Shown in pieces: positions 38,701 to 46,409 of a stretch of 64,000 bases of DNA. The DNA is from Rhodomicrobium sp. Az07 (lineage in GTDB: Bacteria; Pseudomonadota; Alphaproteobacteria; Rhizobiales; Rhodomicrobiaceae), in NCBI RefSeq assembly GCF_018619475.1, contig NZ_JAHFZG010000005.1, positions 62,001-126,000 of the forward strand. The letters run 5' to 3'. How positions within the stretch are numbered: the stretch's first letter is position 1; each line of letters starts with the position of its first letter. The notes under the pieces were generated by a model. It made no database searches. It was not told the origin of the DNA and saw only the letters and a program-made list of their open reading frames with translations. Position numbers and translations under genes: made by a program.

Positions 38701-38747
38701 CTGCTGCGGAACGCACCGCGCGCTTCCAGCGGGAACTATCGGATTGA
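32784..38747 (+). CDS. Hhe-like defence protein: DUF4011 - SF1 helicase - Vsr-like nuclease - DUF3320
   Basis: The 1987-residue protein from ATG 32784 has a distinct order of domains. Residues about 15-125 form a beta-rich, Ig/CARDB-like domain (NLAFQVNSIPAIGEIEIAN). Residues about 150-335 resemble a transglutaminase-like fold with Cys230 (KLGTCLDLTLLYAAC) and His256 (TGHAYCGLWL). DUF4011 follows (WKRKLLDLSLRNRLLNFKSG at 389-408). The SF1 helicase has Walker A GPPGTGKSQ (698-706) and motif II FDEAS (near 1337). A PD-(D/E)XK domain of Vsr/MTES_1575 type is at about 1634-1725 (FRVDLGV, GVECDG), and DUF3320 at about 1835-1950. This combination matches the Hhe antiphage protein; the N-terminal two domains may extend it. 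The gene stands before murU-addB-addA. Confidence 0.85.
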   Translation: MMIDSSDDDSAVAPSVKLKANVAPRVNLAFQVNSIPAIGEIEIANQTGRDFSDVAISIASDPPFLKPTVFRLDGLRAGSVRSISPVAVDLDPAFLNRLTEAADGLIHMTAQAGEEPLAAIEIPCRALAPTEWTGLSTPPELVAAFVRPNDPAVEVILRNAAEKLRLHGRNSALDGYAGNRKGRSWEVAEAIWAALVDAKIVYALPPASFEQDGQKIRMPGAIFERKLGTCLDLTLLYAACLEQAGLNPLVGFATGHAYCGLWLTQDAFSSCVVDEAETIRKRLQLQEMILIETTLLTNHPPLKFRTAVDKAESYANEDAPRRFELVVDIAQARQRRIRPLGIELDGQQPPLPVTAEAGGSVGLDEPPSFMEEAARPAEPELPLDRVEQWKRKLLDLSLRNRLLNFKSGKSAVDLFCPDASALEDKLASGDRIKILAKADVMSGDDPRDAEVHQSRAGEDAARQHALEALGRGEILTALSDDELQDRLTEIHHAARSSLEESGANSLHLAIGFFSWLPSGKDQRCRAPLLLVPVRLERHTIRSGFRLVRHDDDARINPTLLQMLRQDFGLVMPEFERDLPMDASGLDVAHIWRIARQHIKDMKGFELTEEVTLSNFSFAKYLMWKDLVDRADVLKRNAVVRHLIDTPKDTYGDPRDMPDERALDREIHPRDLFMPLLADSSQTAAVVAASRAKDFVLFGPPGTGKSQTIANMIAQLLGDGRSVLFVSQKTTALEVVRKRLNDIGLGSFCLEVHSAKAQKATVLAQLKTAWESRAADAASEWETETANLKALRDRLNEVVVALHRRHGNGQSVHKALGRVIAQRDFAPKLKLSFPSPDQHDEADMRALRNLCRSLRTAVQALGSAPANHPLKEIGHEAWSPVWRGELEAACAAFRKAVVDLSIAGAVLAKNFGTADTGDPHRLYSMIVLAALAFKPEAQDAAALIGKDIRALKPVFEAWRTDRAAVDAAQARLANRYRDAVFSLDLGRLMQDWRDAVAAFYPVRNGRKKRVWDAFAPLTDGDTPADVGAEIVGLMEVREARTRAMRHDATLAALGPMWQGLETDPARVEAAFAWLGQVTDAAASLADAERDKAGWLAFLAALILDRPDFMREGGPFATAAGKTLTAYKAFQAARKELVRLAQLSDDYFGLPRSNRWLRDAANLAEVWETNSPKSQRWCDWLRHAAAARARGLSPLIDALDAGIIGASDIEAAFEAAYARWWVEQTVHRDALLRGFVSDQHEDAIARFVELDRKVAQLARHVVAARLSGAVPARNAFGQDPEFGVLSREIEKRARHMPLRRLFSQLPNALTALTPCVMMSPLSVAQFLPADSQPFDIVIFDEASQIPVWDAIGAIARGKQVVVAGDPKQLPPTSFFDRGGIATEDASEVEDLESILDECLAANIPSKRLAWHYRSRHESLISFSNEKYYDGSLVTFPSPVTEDRAVRFMHVPDGVYERGSGRVNRAEARAVVGDVVRRLGDPAFAAAGSSLGIVTFNGEQQRLIETLLDQERRAKPELERFFGTEWAEPVFVKNLENVQGDERDVILFSIAYGPDQAGKVSVQISTLNKDGGTRRLNVAITRARSELVVFSTLRPDQIDLSRTKAAGIRDFKHFLEYAERGPRALAAASEPLGDTESPFEDAVKKALEEKGWQVHPQVGVSGFRVDLGVVHPDAPGRYLAGVECDGATYHRSATARDRDRLREGVLRNLGWRILRVWSTDWWVDPDSAFAHLHARLSEHLEDDRTAEAASSREEAPPVEAVLALLPDIPQDAAPSLPESAASPDEFDAVEAEDAPPQSAIHAARADGEQLTFLAADAGGYRAADLAAAGFAPDRDGFYEPWYRPTLRKMVAHVIEAEGPVFDDVLVRRIARAHGFDRAAGRIRETVLDAVEPRFPRSTEEGRKIFWPENSDTSQLPRFREGSTELRDHSDIPLAELAALAERFMATGAKPEEAAFMMARHMGLARLREAARERFLAAAERTARFQRELSD

Positions 38748-38931
38748 GGGGTGAGCGAGCCGGTTTCCGGCCCTGGCCGCAATCTGTGGCAGCCAAGCGC
38801 TGCGCCCGCGCATGTTTTCGTCGCGGTGGACATTGGCAGTCGCCAAGTTATAAGTCCCCCGATGCGGCACGCTGTCCGACAATCGGCTCCGCGTGCTGAC
38901 AGTCTGCATGCGTGCCGAAAGAGGGAGCGGA

Positions 38932-39669
38932 ATGACCCGCGAAGGCAAGATCGAGACCGCGATGGTGCTGGCGGCGGGCCTCGGCACGCGCATGCGGCCG
39001 ATTACCGACACGATCCCTAAGCCGCTTGTCCGCCTCGACGGCCGCCCGCTCATCGACCACGCCCTCGACCGTCTGGCGGATGCGGGGATTGCCCGCGCGG
39101 TGGTGAACGTGCACTACCTCGCCGACCAGATCGAGGCGCATGTGAAGGCCCGGCGCACGCCGGAAATCGCCGTCTCCGACGAACGCGACGCCGTGCTCGA
39201 AACCGGCGGCGGCGTGCTGAAGGCGCTGCCGCTTCTCGGGCCGCATCCCTTCTTCGTCCACAATTCTGACAGCGTATGGAGCGAGGACGCGCGCTCGAAC
39301 ATCGCCGCGCTGAGGGCCGCGTGGGAGCCGCATTGCATGGATGTGCTCCTCCTCCTTGCGCGTCGCGACCGGAGCCTTGGCTATGACGGGCGCGGCGATT
39401 ACATGTTGGACGACGACGGCCGCCTCGCACGGCGGCCGCGTGATGGCGAGGCGGCGCACGTCTATGCGGGCGTGTCGATCCTCAATCCGGCGCTGTTCGA
39501 TGGCATCGCGGACAGGGCGTTCTCCTTGAACCGAATCTTCGACAAGGCTATGGCTCAGGATCGGCTCTTCGGGGTGGAACTGGATGGAACCTGGATGCAT
39601 GTCGGTACGCCTGAAGCGCTCGCGGATGCGGAGCGATTCCTGAATGACGGGCGGCGGCGCACAGCTTGA
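38932..39669 (+). CDS. Sugar-phosphate nucleotidyltransferase (MurU-like)
   Basis: The protein (245 residues from ATG 38932, with GAGGGAG seven bases upstream) begins MTREGKIETAMVLAAGLGTRMRP and has the NTP-transferase signature GLGTRMRP followed by PKPLVRLDGRPL; VHNSDSVWS is the metal-binding region. It resembles MurU/ManC-type enzymes that join a sugar phosphate to UDP or GDP, and in many alphaproteobacteria such a gene is found directly before addB with amgK and tsaE upstream. Those two are not here: the giant helicase gene occupies the position. A role in cell-wall recycling (MurNAc-1-P to UDP-MurNAc) is therefore likely but not proven. Confidence 0.85.
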   Translation: MTREGKIETAMVLAAGLGTRMRPITDTIPKPLVRLDGRPLIDHALDRLADAGIARAVVNVHYLADQIEAHVKARRTPEIAVSDERDAVLETGGGVLKALPLLGPHPFFVHNSDSVWSEDARSNIAALRAAWEPHCMDVLLLLARRDRSLGYDGRGDYMLDDDGRLARRPRDGEAAHVYAGVSILNPALFDGIADRAFSLNRIFDKAMAQDRLFGVELDGTWMHVGTPEALADAERFLNDGRRRTA

Positions 39670-42600
39670 GCTTGGGTTTTCGGCCGGACGCAGCGCGCCC
39701 GTTTTTGCCTGCCCGCCACACCGCCCTTTCCTGCCCGCGCTTGCCGCCGCGATCCTCGACGGCGGGCTCTTCGGCGAGGGCGAGCCCGAACCTCACGCCA
39801 TCCCCGCACTCAATGTCTATGTGCCGTCGCAAGCCGCCATCACGCCGCTGAAACTGGCGCTGCTCGACCTCAGCCCGTGCGGCGCGACCTTCCTGCCGCG
39901 CATCCGCGTGCTCGGCGACGCCGATCCGCTCGACATGTTCGCGGCCTACGCCCCCCACATGGACCCCGCTGCCGCGCTCGCCCTTCTGCGCGAAGCGCTC
40001 GACGTGCCGAAGCCTGTCGGCGATATCGAGCGGCGCGTCCATCTGAGCGCTGCGGCGATGAAAGCGGCGCGCGAAATCCGCAGCACGGGCATCGATTTCG
40101 GCGAGCAACTGTTCTCCGGCGTCACGGCGGCGAGCGCGGCGAAAATCGCGGCCGACATCGCCAGCCTTATCGATGACGCGCACCGCGAAGCCGCCGACCT
40201 CGCCAAAATCGACCGGCTCGACCGGGGCCACGCATCCGGCGGCGAGCAGATTTCGCTGCAAATCCTGCGCGCCGTGCGCAAGGCATGGGACGCGCACAAG
40301 AAACGCGGCGGACGCCTCGACCGCGAAGAACGGCGCAACCGCCTCATGGCCCTTGAAGCGACATTTATCCGCGCGAGCGACGCGCCGGTGATCGTCGCCG
40401 GTTCCACCGGCAGCGTTGCCGCGACCATGGGGCTGATGGAAGCGCTCGGCGGGCGGGCGCGCTCGGCCATCGTGCTGCACGGCCTCGACCGCGCGCTCGA
40501 TGACGCATCTTGGCAGGCCGTCGGCGCGCACGCCGAGCACCCGCAGCATGGCTTGTGGCATTTGCTTTCGCGCCTGGGTGTCGGCCGCGACGGCGTGACC
40601 GAGATCGAGACGGCGCGCGCGCTGCCGAGGGGCGGGGATCCGATCCGCGCAACTTTTCTCAGCGAGGCCATGCGCCCCGCTTCGACAACGGCGCTCTGGG
40701 CGACCTATGTCGCGGCGCGAAAGGCCGAGGTCAGCCGGGACGACGGCGCGGATGCGCCCGACGTGGCGTCCGACTTGAGGCTGTCAGATGCGCCGCGCGG
40801 CACGCTCGCGCCGGGGCTGACGCTGGTCGAAGCCGACACGAGCCAGGAGGAAGCGGTCGTTATCGCGCTGATCCTTCGCGCCGCGCTCGAAGACGAAGCC
40901 GCGCATGTCGCGCTCGTCACACCCGACGACGCGCTTACGGCCCGCGTCCGCCACGCCCTCGCGGGGTGGGGAATGGCGAGCGAGCCGCCCGCCGCGCCTC
41001 GTCAAGCCTTCGCGCTGCGCGTTGCGGTCACGGCAGCGAGCTGCAAGCCGGAGGATTTCGCGGCGCTGCTGCGGCTGGGGCAAGGTGCTGATCGCGACCG
41101 CTTTCTCCGCCTCGCCGAACTGGTCGACCTTGGCGCGGCCCGGCAGATGTGGCGGCCCGCGTCGATGGACGGCATCCCGGCGGCGCTCGCCCGCGCGCAG
41201 CATGCCATCGCGAGCGGAGAAGCACGCCACCCCGCCATGCGCCGGATCGACGGCGAGGAATGGGAAGCCGCGCGTCTTCTCGCTGGAGACGTGCTCGACG
41301 CGCTGTCGCCGCTGACCGCCGCCGCCGAGCCGACATCGGAGCGCGACGGCGCGGACGCTCGCGCCCTTCCCTTCCAGCGCTGGGTGGCGGCGCATGACGA
41401 AGCGCTCGCGCGTCTCGCCGCAATCGGTCTCTCCAGCGAAGAATGTGGCGATGCGCCTGCGCTCGCCGATGCGTTCGGCATCGACGCGCCGTCCCTCGCG
41501 CTCGACATCAAGGACTACGCCGCCTTTTTCGCCGAACTCGCGCGCGCCGAACCGACGCCCGCCACAGGCAGCCCGCACCCGCGACTGTCGCTCCTAAGCC
41601 CCCTCGACGCGCGCCTCCTTTCCGCCGATGTGGTCGTGCTCGGCGGCCTAAACGAGGGCGCGTGGCCGCAGACGCCGGGACCAAGCCCGTGGCTCAACCG
41701 GCAGGATCGCGCCGCCATCGGCCTCTCGCCCGAGGAACGCCGCATCGGGCAGACCGCGCACGATTTCGCCTCGCTCGCCGCTGCTGCGCCTCGCGTCGTG
41801 CTCACCCGCGCGAAAAAGGCAAATGGCAGCCTCGCGCGTCCGAGCCGCTGGATCGCGCGTATTACGACGCTTGCGCGCGGCGCGGGTCGGCTCGCCGAGA
41901 TCGACACCGGCGCGGCGTGGCTCGAACTGGCGCGCGCGCGCCGCACGCCCGCGACGGTCACGCCCATCGCCCCGCCCGAACCGCGCCCGCCGCTATCCGC
42001 GCGCCCGCGCCGCCTGTCCGTCACCGCTATCGAGACATGGTTCGCGAACCCCTATGCGATTTACGCAAGCTTCATCCTCGACCTCAAACCGCTCCGCCGC
42101 ATCGGCGAAAGCCATGACGCGCGCGACAAGGGCACGCTTTATCACGCGGCGCTCAACCGCTTTTTCGAGGCGTACCCCGACCGCGTGCCGAGCGATGCCG
42201 CCGCTCGCCTCGTCGCCTGCCTCGACCGCGCGGCTGAAGAGTTCGGCTTCGACCTCGATGCCGCGCCGTTCTGGCGGCCGCGCTTTGCCCGCTTCGCCGA
42301 ATGGTTCGCCGCGACGGAAGCGCAGCGGCGCGAGGGCTTGCGGCTGTTGAAGAGCGAAGTCGGCGGCAAGCTGAAGCTCTCGGCGGAGGGAGAGGCAGCG
42401 CCCTTCGAGGTGACGGCGCGCGCGGACCGCATCGACCTTTGCGAGGATGGAACCTTGCGCATCTTCGACTTCAAGACGAGCGCCAACGCCGCGACGACAT
42501 CCGCGCGGCGCGGTGCGCCTCAACTCGCGCTGGAAGGCTTGCTCGCCATGGAAGGCGCGTTCGCGGGGCTTCCCGCAGGCAGCGCGCCCGAGCTTTGCTA

Positions 42601-42868
42601 TATCGTTGCGTCGGGTGGCGAGCCGCCGGGCGAAGTCGTCACGCTGAAGATGCCCGCTGCGGAAGCCATCGCCGCCGCGAAGGCCGGGTTGCTGCTGCGC
42701 ATCGCGCGCTTCGACGACGAGGCGACGCCCTACACCTACGAGACCCGAGCCATCTTCCGCGACAAGGCCGACAACGATCCGTATGCGCATCTGGCGCGCG
42801 TCAAGGAATGGTCGGCGGCGGCTGACGGCGAAAACGCGGGCGCGGAAGATGGGGGCGGCGATGAGTGA
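39644..42868 (+). CDS. addB: Double-strand break repair protein AddB
   Basis: AddB with AddA makes the helicase-nuclease that resects DNA ends and loads RecA; it recognises Chi. The 1074-residue protein starts 26 bases inside the upstream gene. The N-terminal inactive helicase-like part contains SPLDARLLSADVVVLGGLNEGAWP, and the C-terminal PD-(D/E)XK nuclease has the motif LRIFDFKTSAN (near 940) after a Leu/Glu-rich segment with RADRIDL. The C-terminus lacks the Cys cluster of Bacillus AddB, which is usual for alphaproteobacterial forms. It overlaps addA by eight bases. Confidence 0.95.
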   Translation: MTGGGAQLELGFSAGRSAPVFACPPHRPFLPALAAAILDGGLFGEGEPEPHAIPALNVYVPSQAAITPLKLALLDLSPCGATFLPRIRVLGDADPLDMFAAYAPHMDPAAALALLREALDVPKPVGDIERRVHLSAAAMKAAREIRSTGIDFGEQLFSGVTAASAAKIAADIASLIDDAHREAADLAKIDRLDRGHASGGEQISLQILRAVRKAWDAHKKRGGRLDREERRNRLMALEATFIRASDAPVIVAGSTGSVAATMGLMEALGGRARSAIVLHGLDRALDDASWQAVGAHAEHPQHGLWHLLSRLGVGRDGVTEIETARALPRGGDPIRATFLSEAMRPASTTALWATYVAARKAEVSRDDGADAPDVASDLRLSDAPRGTLAPGLTLVEADTSQEEAVVIALILRAALEDEAAHVALVTPDDALTARVRHALAGWGMASEPPAAPRQAFALRVAVTAASCKPEDFAALLRLGQGADRDRFLRLAELVDLGAARQMWRPASMDGIPAALARAQHAIASGEARHPAMRRIDGEEWEAARLLAGDVLDALSPLTAAAEPTSERDGADARALPFQRWVAAHDEALARLAAIGLSSEECGDAPALADAFGIDAPSLALDIKDYAAFFAELARAEPTPATGSPHPRLSLLSPLDARLLSADVVVLGGLNEGAWPQTPGPSPWLNRQDRAAIGLSPEERRIGQTAHDFASLAAAAPRVVLTRAKKANGSLARPSRWIARITTLARGAGRLAEIDTGAAWLELARARRTPATVTPIAPPEPRPPLSARPRRLSVTAIETWFANPYAIYASFILDLKPLRRIGESHDARDKGTLYHAALNRFFEAYPDRVPSDAAARLVACLDRAAEEFGFDLDAAPFWRPRFARFAEWFAATEAQRREGLRLLKSEVGGKLKLSAEGEAAPFEVTARADRIDLCEDGTLRIFDFKTSANAATTSARRGAPQLALEGLLAMEGAFAGLPAGSAPELCYIVASGGEPPGEVVTLKMPAAEAIAAAKAGLLLRIARFDDEATPYTYETRAIFRDKADNDPYAHLARVKEWSAAADGENAGAEDGGGDE

Positions 42869-45800
42869 CGCAGGACGCGAAGCGCGTGTCGCCGAGGCCA
42901 GCCGCAAGCAGCGCTCGGCCGCCGATCCGTCGGTTTCGGCCTGGGTGCGCGCGAATGCAGGCACCGGCAAGACGCACGTGCTCGTGCAGCGCATCCTGCG
43001 GCTCTGCCTTGCGGGCGCCGCGCCGCGCTCGATCCTGTGCCTGACCTTTACCAAAAACGCCGCCGCCGAGATGGAAGCGCGCGTGCTGAAAACCATGGGC
43101 GAATGGGCCACCGCCGATGCGGCGACGCTCGAAGCCACGCTCGCGTCGCTGCTCGGCCGGCCCGCCGAAGCTGCCGAACTGGCCGCCGCGCGCACGCTGT
43201 TCGCCACCGTGACGGATGCGCCGGGCGGCCTGCCGATCATGACGATCCATGCCTTCTGCGAGCGCCTTCTTCGCCGCTTCAGCTTCGAAGCTAACGTGTC
43301 GCCGGGGTTCACGGTGATGACCGAGGAGGAGGCGCGCGACGCGCTGGCGGCGGCGAAGGCGGTCGCCTTCTCCGAGGCGAAAAGCGGCGCGATGCGCGAT
43401 GCGCTCGCCACCGCCGTCGCCCATGCGGGCGAGGATGAATTCGGCCGCGTGTTGAAGGACATGCTCGGCCATCGCCGCACGATCCACTACCTGTTGAGCG
43501 TCGGGCCGGAAGGCGACCGCATCGCCCCGGTGGAAGCGCGGCTTCGGCGGATTTTCGGGCTGAGGGCGACCGAAACGGCGGCCAGCCTCATGGATCGCGC
43601 GGCGGCAGTACTGAGCGATGAGACGATCCGCGAGATCGTCGCCCTTTTTGCCGACGGCGGGAAGACCGAAGCCGAGATCGCGGCGGGCCTGCGCCTCGCG
43701 ATGGGCGCGCCGGACGCGGCGTCGAGATGCGCTTGCATCAAGAAGGCGCTCGGAACGAAGGGCGGCGAGCCGAAAAAGCGGTTGGCGACCGCGCCGACCC
43801 AGCGCCGCGCGCCCGCCCTGTGCGAGCGGCTTTCCCGCGCGCAGACCGCCTTCTTCGACCTCGACCGCAAGATCTGCGCCGCGAAGGTTGTCGCGGCAAC
43901 CACGGCGCTGTTCCGGCTCGCGGCGGCGATCTTCGACGGTTACGAGGCCGAGAAGCGGGCGCGCGGCGCCGTCGATTTCGACGATCTCATCGAGAAGACG
44001 CTGGCGCTTCTCCATCGCGACGACGCGGCCGAGTGGGTGCTCTATCAGCTCGACGGCCGGATCGATCACGTCCTCGTCGACGAAGCGCAGGATACAAGCC
44101 CCGAGCAATGGGCCATCGTGGCCGCGCTGACGGCCGAATTCTTCTCCGGCGAAAGCGCGCGCGCGACCCTGCCGACGCTGTTCGCCGTGGGCGACGAGAA
44201 GCAGTCGATTTACGGCTTTCAGGGCGCGCGGCCCGAATTTCTCGCTGCTTACGGCGAGCGTTTTGAGGCGATGGCGCTCGCGACGCAGATGCCTTTCCGC
44301 AGCGTGGGCCTCGACCTCTCGTTCCGGACGCTGGCGCCCGTGCTTTCCGCCGTGGATTTCGTCTCCGAGGCGCTCGGCGATGGTTTGAGCGGCGCGCCCA
44401 TGCCGCATATCGCCCATCGCGACGACGACGGCGGCGTTGTCGAGCTTTGGCAGCCCGAACGCGGCGCGCGGCAGGACAGAGGCGACGTCTGGGCGCCGGA
44501 AGACGACGCGGCCACATCCGCCAAACCGGCGGAAGCGCTCGCGGCGCGGATCGCGTCCAGGGTGCGCGGCTGGCTCGACGGCGGCGCGGCACTCGGACGC
44601 GACGGCCGCGCGATCGGGCCGGGCGACATCATGATCTTGTTGAAGAAGCGCCAGCCGATGGCGGGCCTGCTTCAGGCCGCGCTGAAACGCGAGGGCGTGC
44701 CGGTGGCGGGCGCGGATCGCATGTCGCTCGTCGACGACCTCGCGGTGATGGACCTGCTCGCGCTTGGCGATGCGTTGCTCCAGCCCGAAGACGACCTGGC
44801 GCTCGCGGCGGCGCTGAAAAGCCCGCTGTTCGGGCTTTCGGACGACGATTTGTTCGCGCTGCGCAACCCGCGAGAGGGTTCGCTTTGGGCCGCGCTGGAG
44901 CAATTCCGGGAAAAGTCGGATCCGCTTTGCGAGCGCGGCGAGGCGGGCGACTGTTTCATCGAGGCTGCGGCGCGTCTGTCGGCCTGGCGCAATCTTGCAC
45001 ATCGGCTTTCGCCGTTCGATTTCTACGCACGGATTGTCGATCATCCGCTGTTCAGACCGCGCGGCGCCGACGTGCCGGGTACCGCGCCTGATGGCCGAGC
45101 CGCGTTCGCCGCAAGGCTCGGTGCGCAATGCTTCGAGGCGCTGGACGAGCTTTTGAACCTCGCCGAAACCTTCAGCGCGGCGGGGCGAGGCGGGCTGGCG
45201 GAATTTCTCGCTTTCGTGCGGCAGGGCGCGGCGGAGGTGAAACGCGAGACGGATCAGGCGGCACGCGACGTGCGGATCATGACGGTGCATGGCGCGAAGG
45301 GCCTCGAAGCGCCGGTCGTCATCCTTGCCGACGCGTGCAGCGCGAAAGCCGGACGGCAGCCGCCCGTGCTGCTTCTGGAGGATCGCCATGACGGCGTTCG
45401 TGTGCCGGTGTGGACGATCAAGGGGGCGGGCGCGCTGCCGCCGGTCGCCGACGAAAAGGACGAGCGTGCCGAAGCGGCGCGACGCGAATCCGCGAGGCTT
45501 CTTTATGTCGCCATGACGCGGGCGCGCGACAGGCTCTACATCGCGGGTTCTCATACGGGCGAGAACTTGCCCGAAGGGTGCTGGTTCGATACGGTGAAAG
45601 CGGCGATTGACCAGCATGCGGTTGAGGGCATCGACGGCGACGGGCGTCTTCTCTGGCGCTTCGGTTCGGAGAGGGGCGGCGTCGGCGTCAAGGAGCGCTC
45701 TCGCGAGCCGCAGCCCGTCGTCTTGCCCGCATGGGCCGTGATTTCTGCGCCAGTGGGGCAGTCCCGCGTGCTGCTGTCGGCATCGGCGCTGGAAGCTTTT

Positions 45801-46382
45801 CACGTCCCACCCGATGGCAACGCGAGTCCTTCGCCGAACGAGCCGAGCCCCTATGACGGCGTTTCGCGCGACGTGGCGCAAAAAACCGGGACTCTCATTC
45901 ACCGGCTCCTCGAAATCCTGCCCGCGCTGCCGGAAGACCGGCACGGCGAGGCCGCGCGCCTCGTGGCATCGGCGTTTCGCGATGCGCTTCCGGGCGACAC
46001 TATCGAAAGGGCGCTTGCGAGCGTTCAGAAATTACTTGCGACGCCTCACCTCCGCGCGGCGGGTAGGCGCGTGCTATCGGAGGCCGGGATCGCCGTCGCG
46101 GCGACGCGCGACGAGCGACGCGCCGCAATTCTCGGCCAGTGCGACCGTGTCTCGCTTGGCGCGGATGGCGTCGACATTCTCGACTACAAGTCAGGCGCGC
46201 ACTCGCCAGGCGACCCGCTGCCCGCTGCCTATGTGGCGCAACTCGCCGCCTATCGCCTTGCGCTCGGCCATCTGTACCCGCACACCGATATCCGCGCGGC
46301 ACTTCTCGACACCCGGTCGTCGTCGCTTCTTGAAGCGGACGCGCGAGCCCTCGATGCGTTCGCGCGCTCGCTCGTGCAATGA
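42861..46382 (+). CDS. addA: Double-strand break repair helicase AddA
   Basis: AddA is the UvrD-like motor and second nuclease of AddAB. Start: ATG 42861, overlapping the addB stop (GATGAGTGA); an upstream extension inside addB is rejected. Residues 30-40 contain Walker A (ANAGTGKTHV), the DExx motif is VLVDEAQDTSPEQW near 407, later motifs include SIYGFQGARPEF and DLSFRTLAPV, and MTVHGAKGLEAPVV is motif V. The C-terminal nuclease has VDILDYKSGAHSP near 1107. It ends the cluster, followed by a convergent nadB. Length 1173 residues is typical. Confidence 0.96.
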   Translation: MSDAGREARVAEASRKQRSAADPSVSAWVRANAGTGKTHVLVQRILRLCLAGAAPRSILCLTFTKNAAAEMEARVLKTMGEWATADAATLEATLASLLGRPAEAAELAAARTLFATVTDAPGGLPIMTIHAFCERLLRRFSFEANVSPGFTVMTEEEARDALAAAKAVAFSEAKSGAMRDALATAVAHAGEDEFGRVLKDMLGHRRTIHYLLSVGPEGDRIAPVEARLRRIFGLRATETAASLMDRAAAVLSDETIREIVALFADGGKTEAEIAAGLRLAMGAPDAASRCACIKKALGTKGGEPKKRLATAPTQRRAPALCERLSRAQTAFFDLDRKICAAKVVAATTALFRLAAAIFDGYEAEKRARGAVDFDDLIEKTLALLHRDDAAEWVLYQLDGRIDHVLVDEAQDTSPEQWAIVAALTAEFFSGESARATLPTLFAVGDEKQSIYGFQGARPEFLAAYGERFEAMALATQMPFRSVGLDLSFRTLAPVLSAVDFVSEALGDGLSGAPMPHIAHRDDDGGVVELWQPERGARQDRGDVWAPEDDAATSAKPAEALAARIASRVRGWLDGGAALGRDGRAIGPGDIMILLKKRQPMAGLLQAALKREGVPVAGADRMSLVDDLAVMDLLALGDALLQPEDDLALAAALKSPLFGLSDDDLFALRNPREGSLWAALEQFREKSDPLCERGEAGDCFIEAAARLSAWRNLAHRLSPFDFYARIVDHPLFRPRGADVPGTAPDGRAAFAARLGAQCFEALDELLNLAETFSAAGRGGLAEFLAFVRQGAAEVKRETDQAARDVRIMTVHGAKGLEAPVVILADACSAKAGRQPPVLLLEDRHDGVRVPVWTIKGAGALPPVADEKDERAEAARRESARLLYVAMTRARDRLYIAGSHTGENLPEGCWFDTVKAAIDQHAVEGIDGDGRLLWRFGSERGGVGVKERSREPQPVVLPAWAVISAPVGQSRVLLSASALEAFHVPPDGNASPSPNEPSPYDGVSRDVAQKTGTLIHRLLEILPALPEDRHGEAARLVASAFRDALPGDTIERALASVQKLLATPHLRAAGRRVLSEAGIAVAATRDERRAAILGQCDRVSLGADGVDILDYKSGAHSPGDPLPAAYVAQLAAYRLALGHLYPHTDIRAALLDTRSSSLLEADARALDAFARSLVQ

Positions 46383-46409
46383 ACAATAGACGTCAGAGCG
46401 ACGGCGCTT

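Noticed and set aside
42783-42860. Upstream extension of addA
   Set aside because: It reads through addB; the ATG at 42861 with overlap to the addB stop matches family starts.
42801-45944. A 1047-residue minus-strand frame opposite addA
   Set aside because: Basic, His-rich shadow translation without motifs or ribosome binding site.
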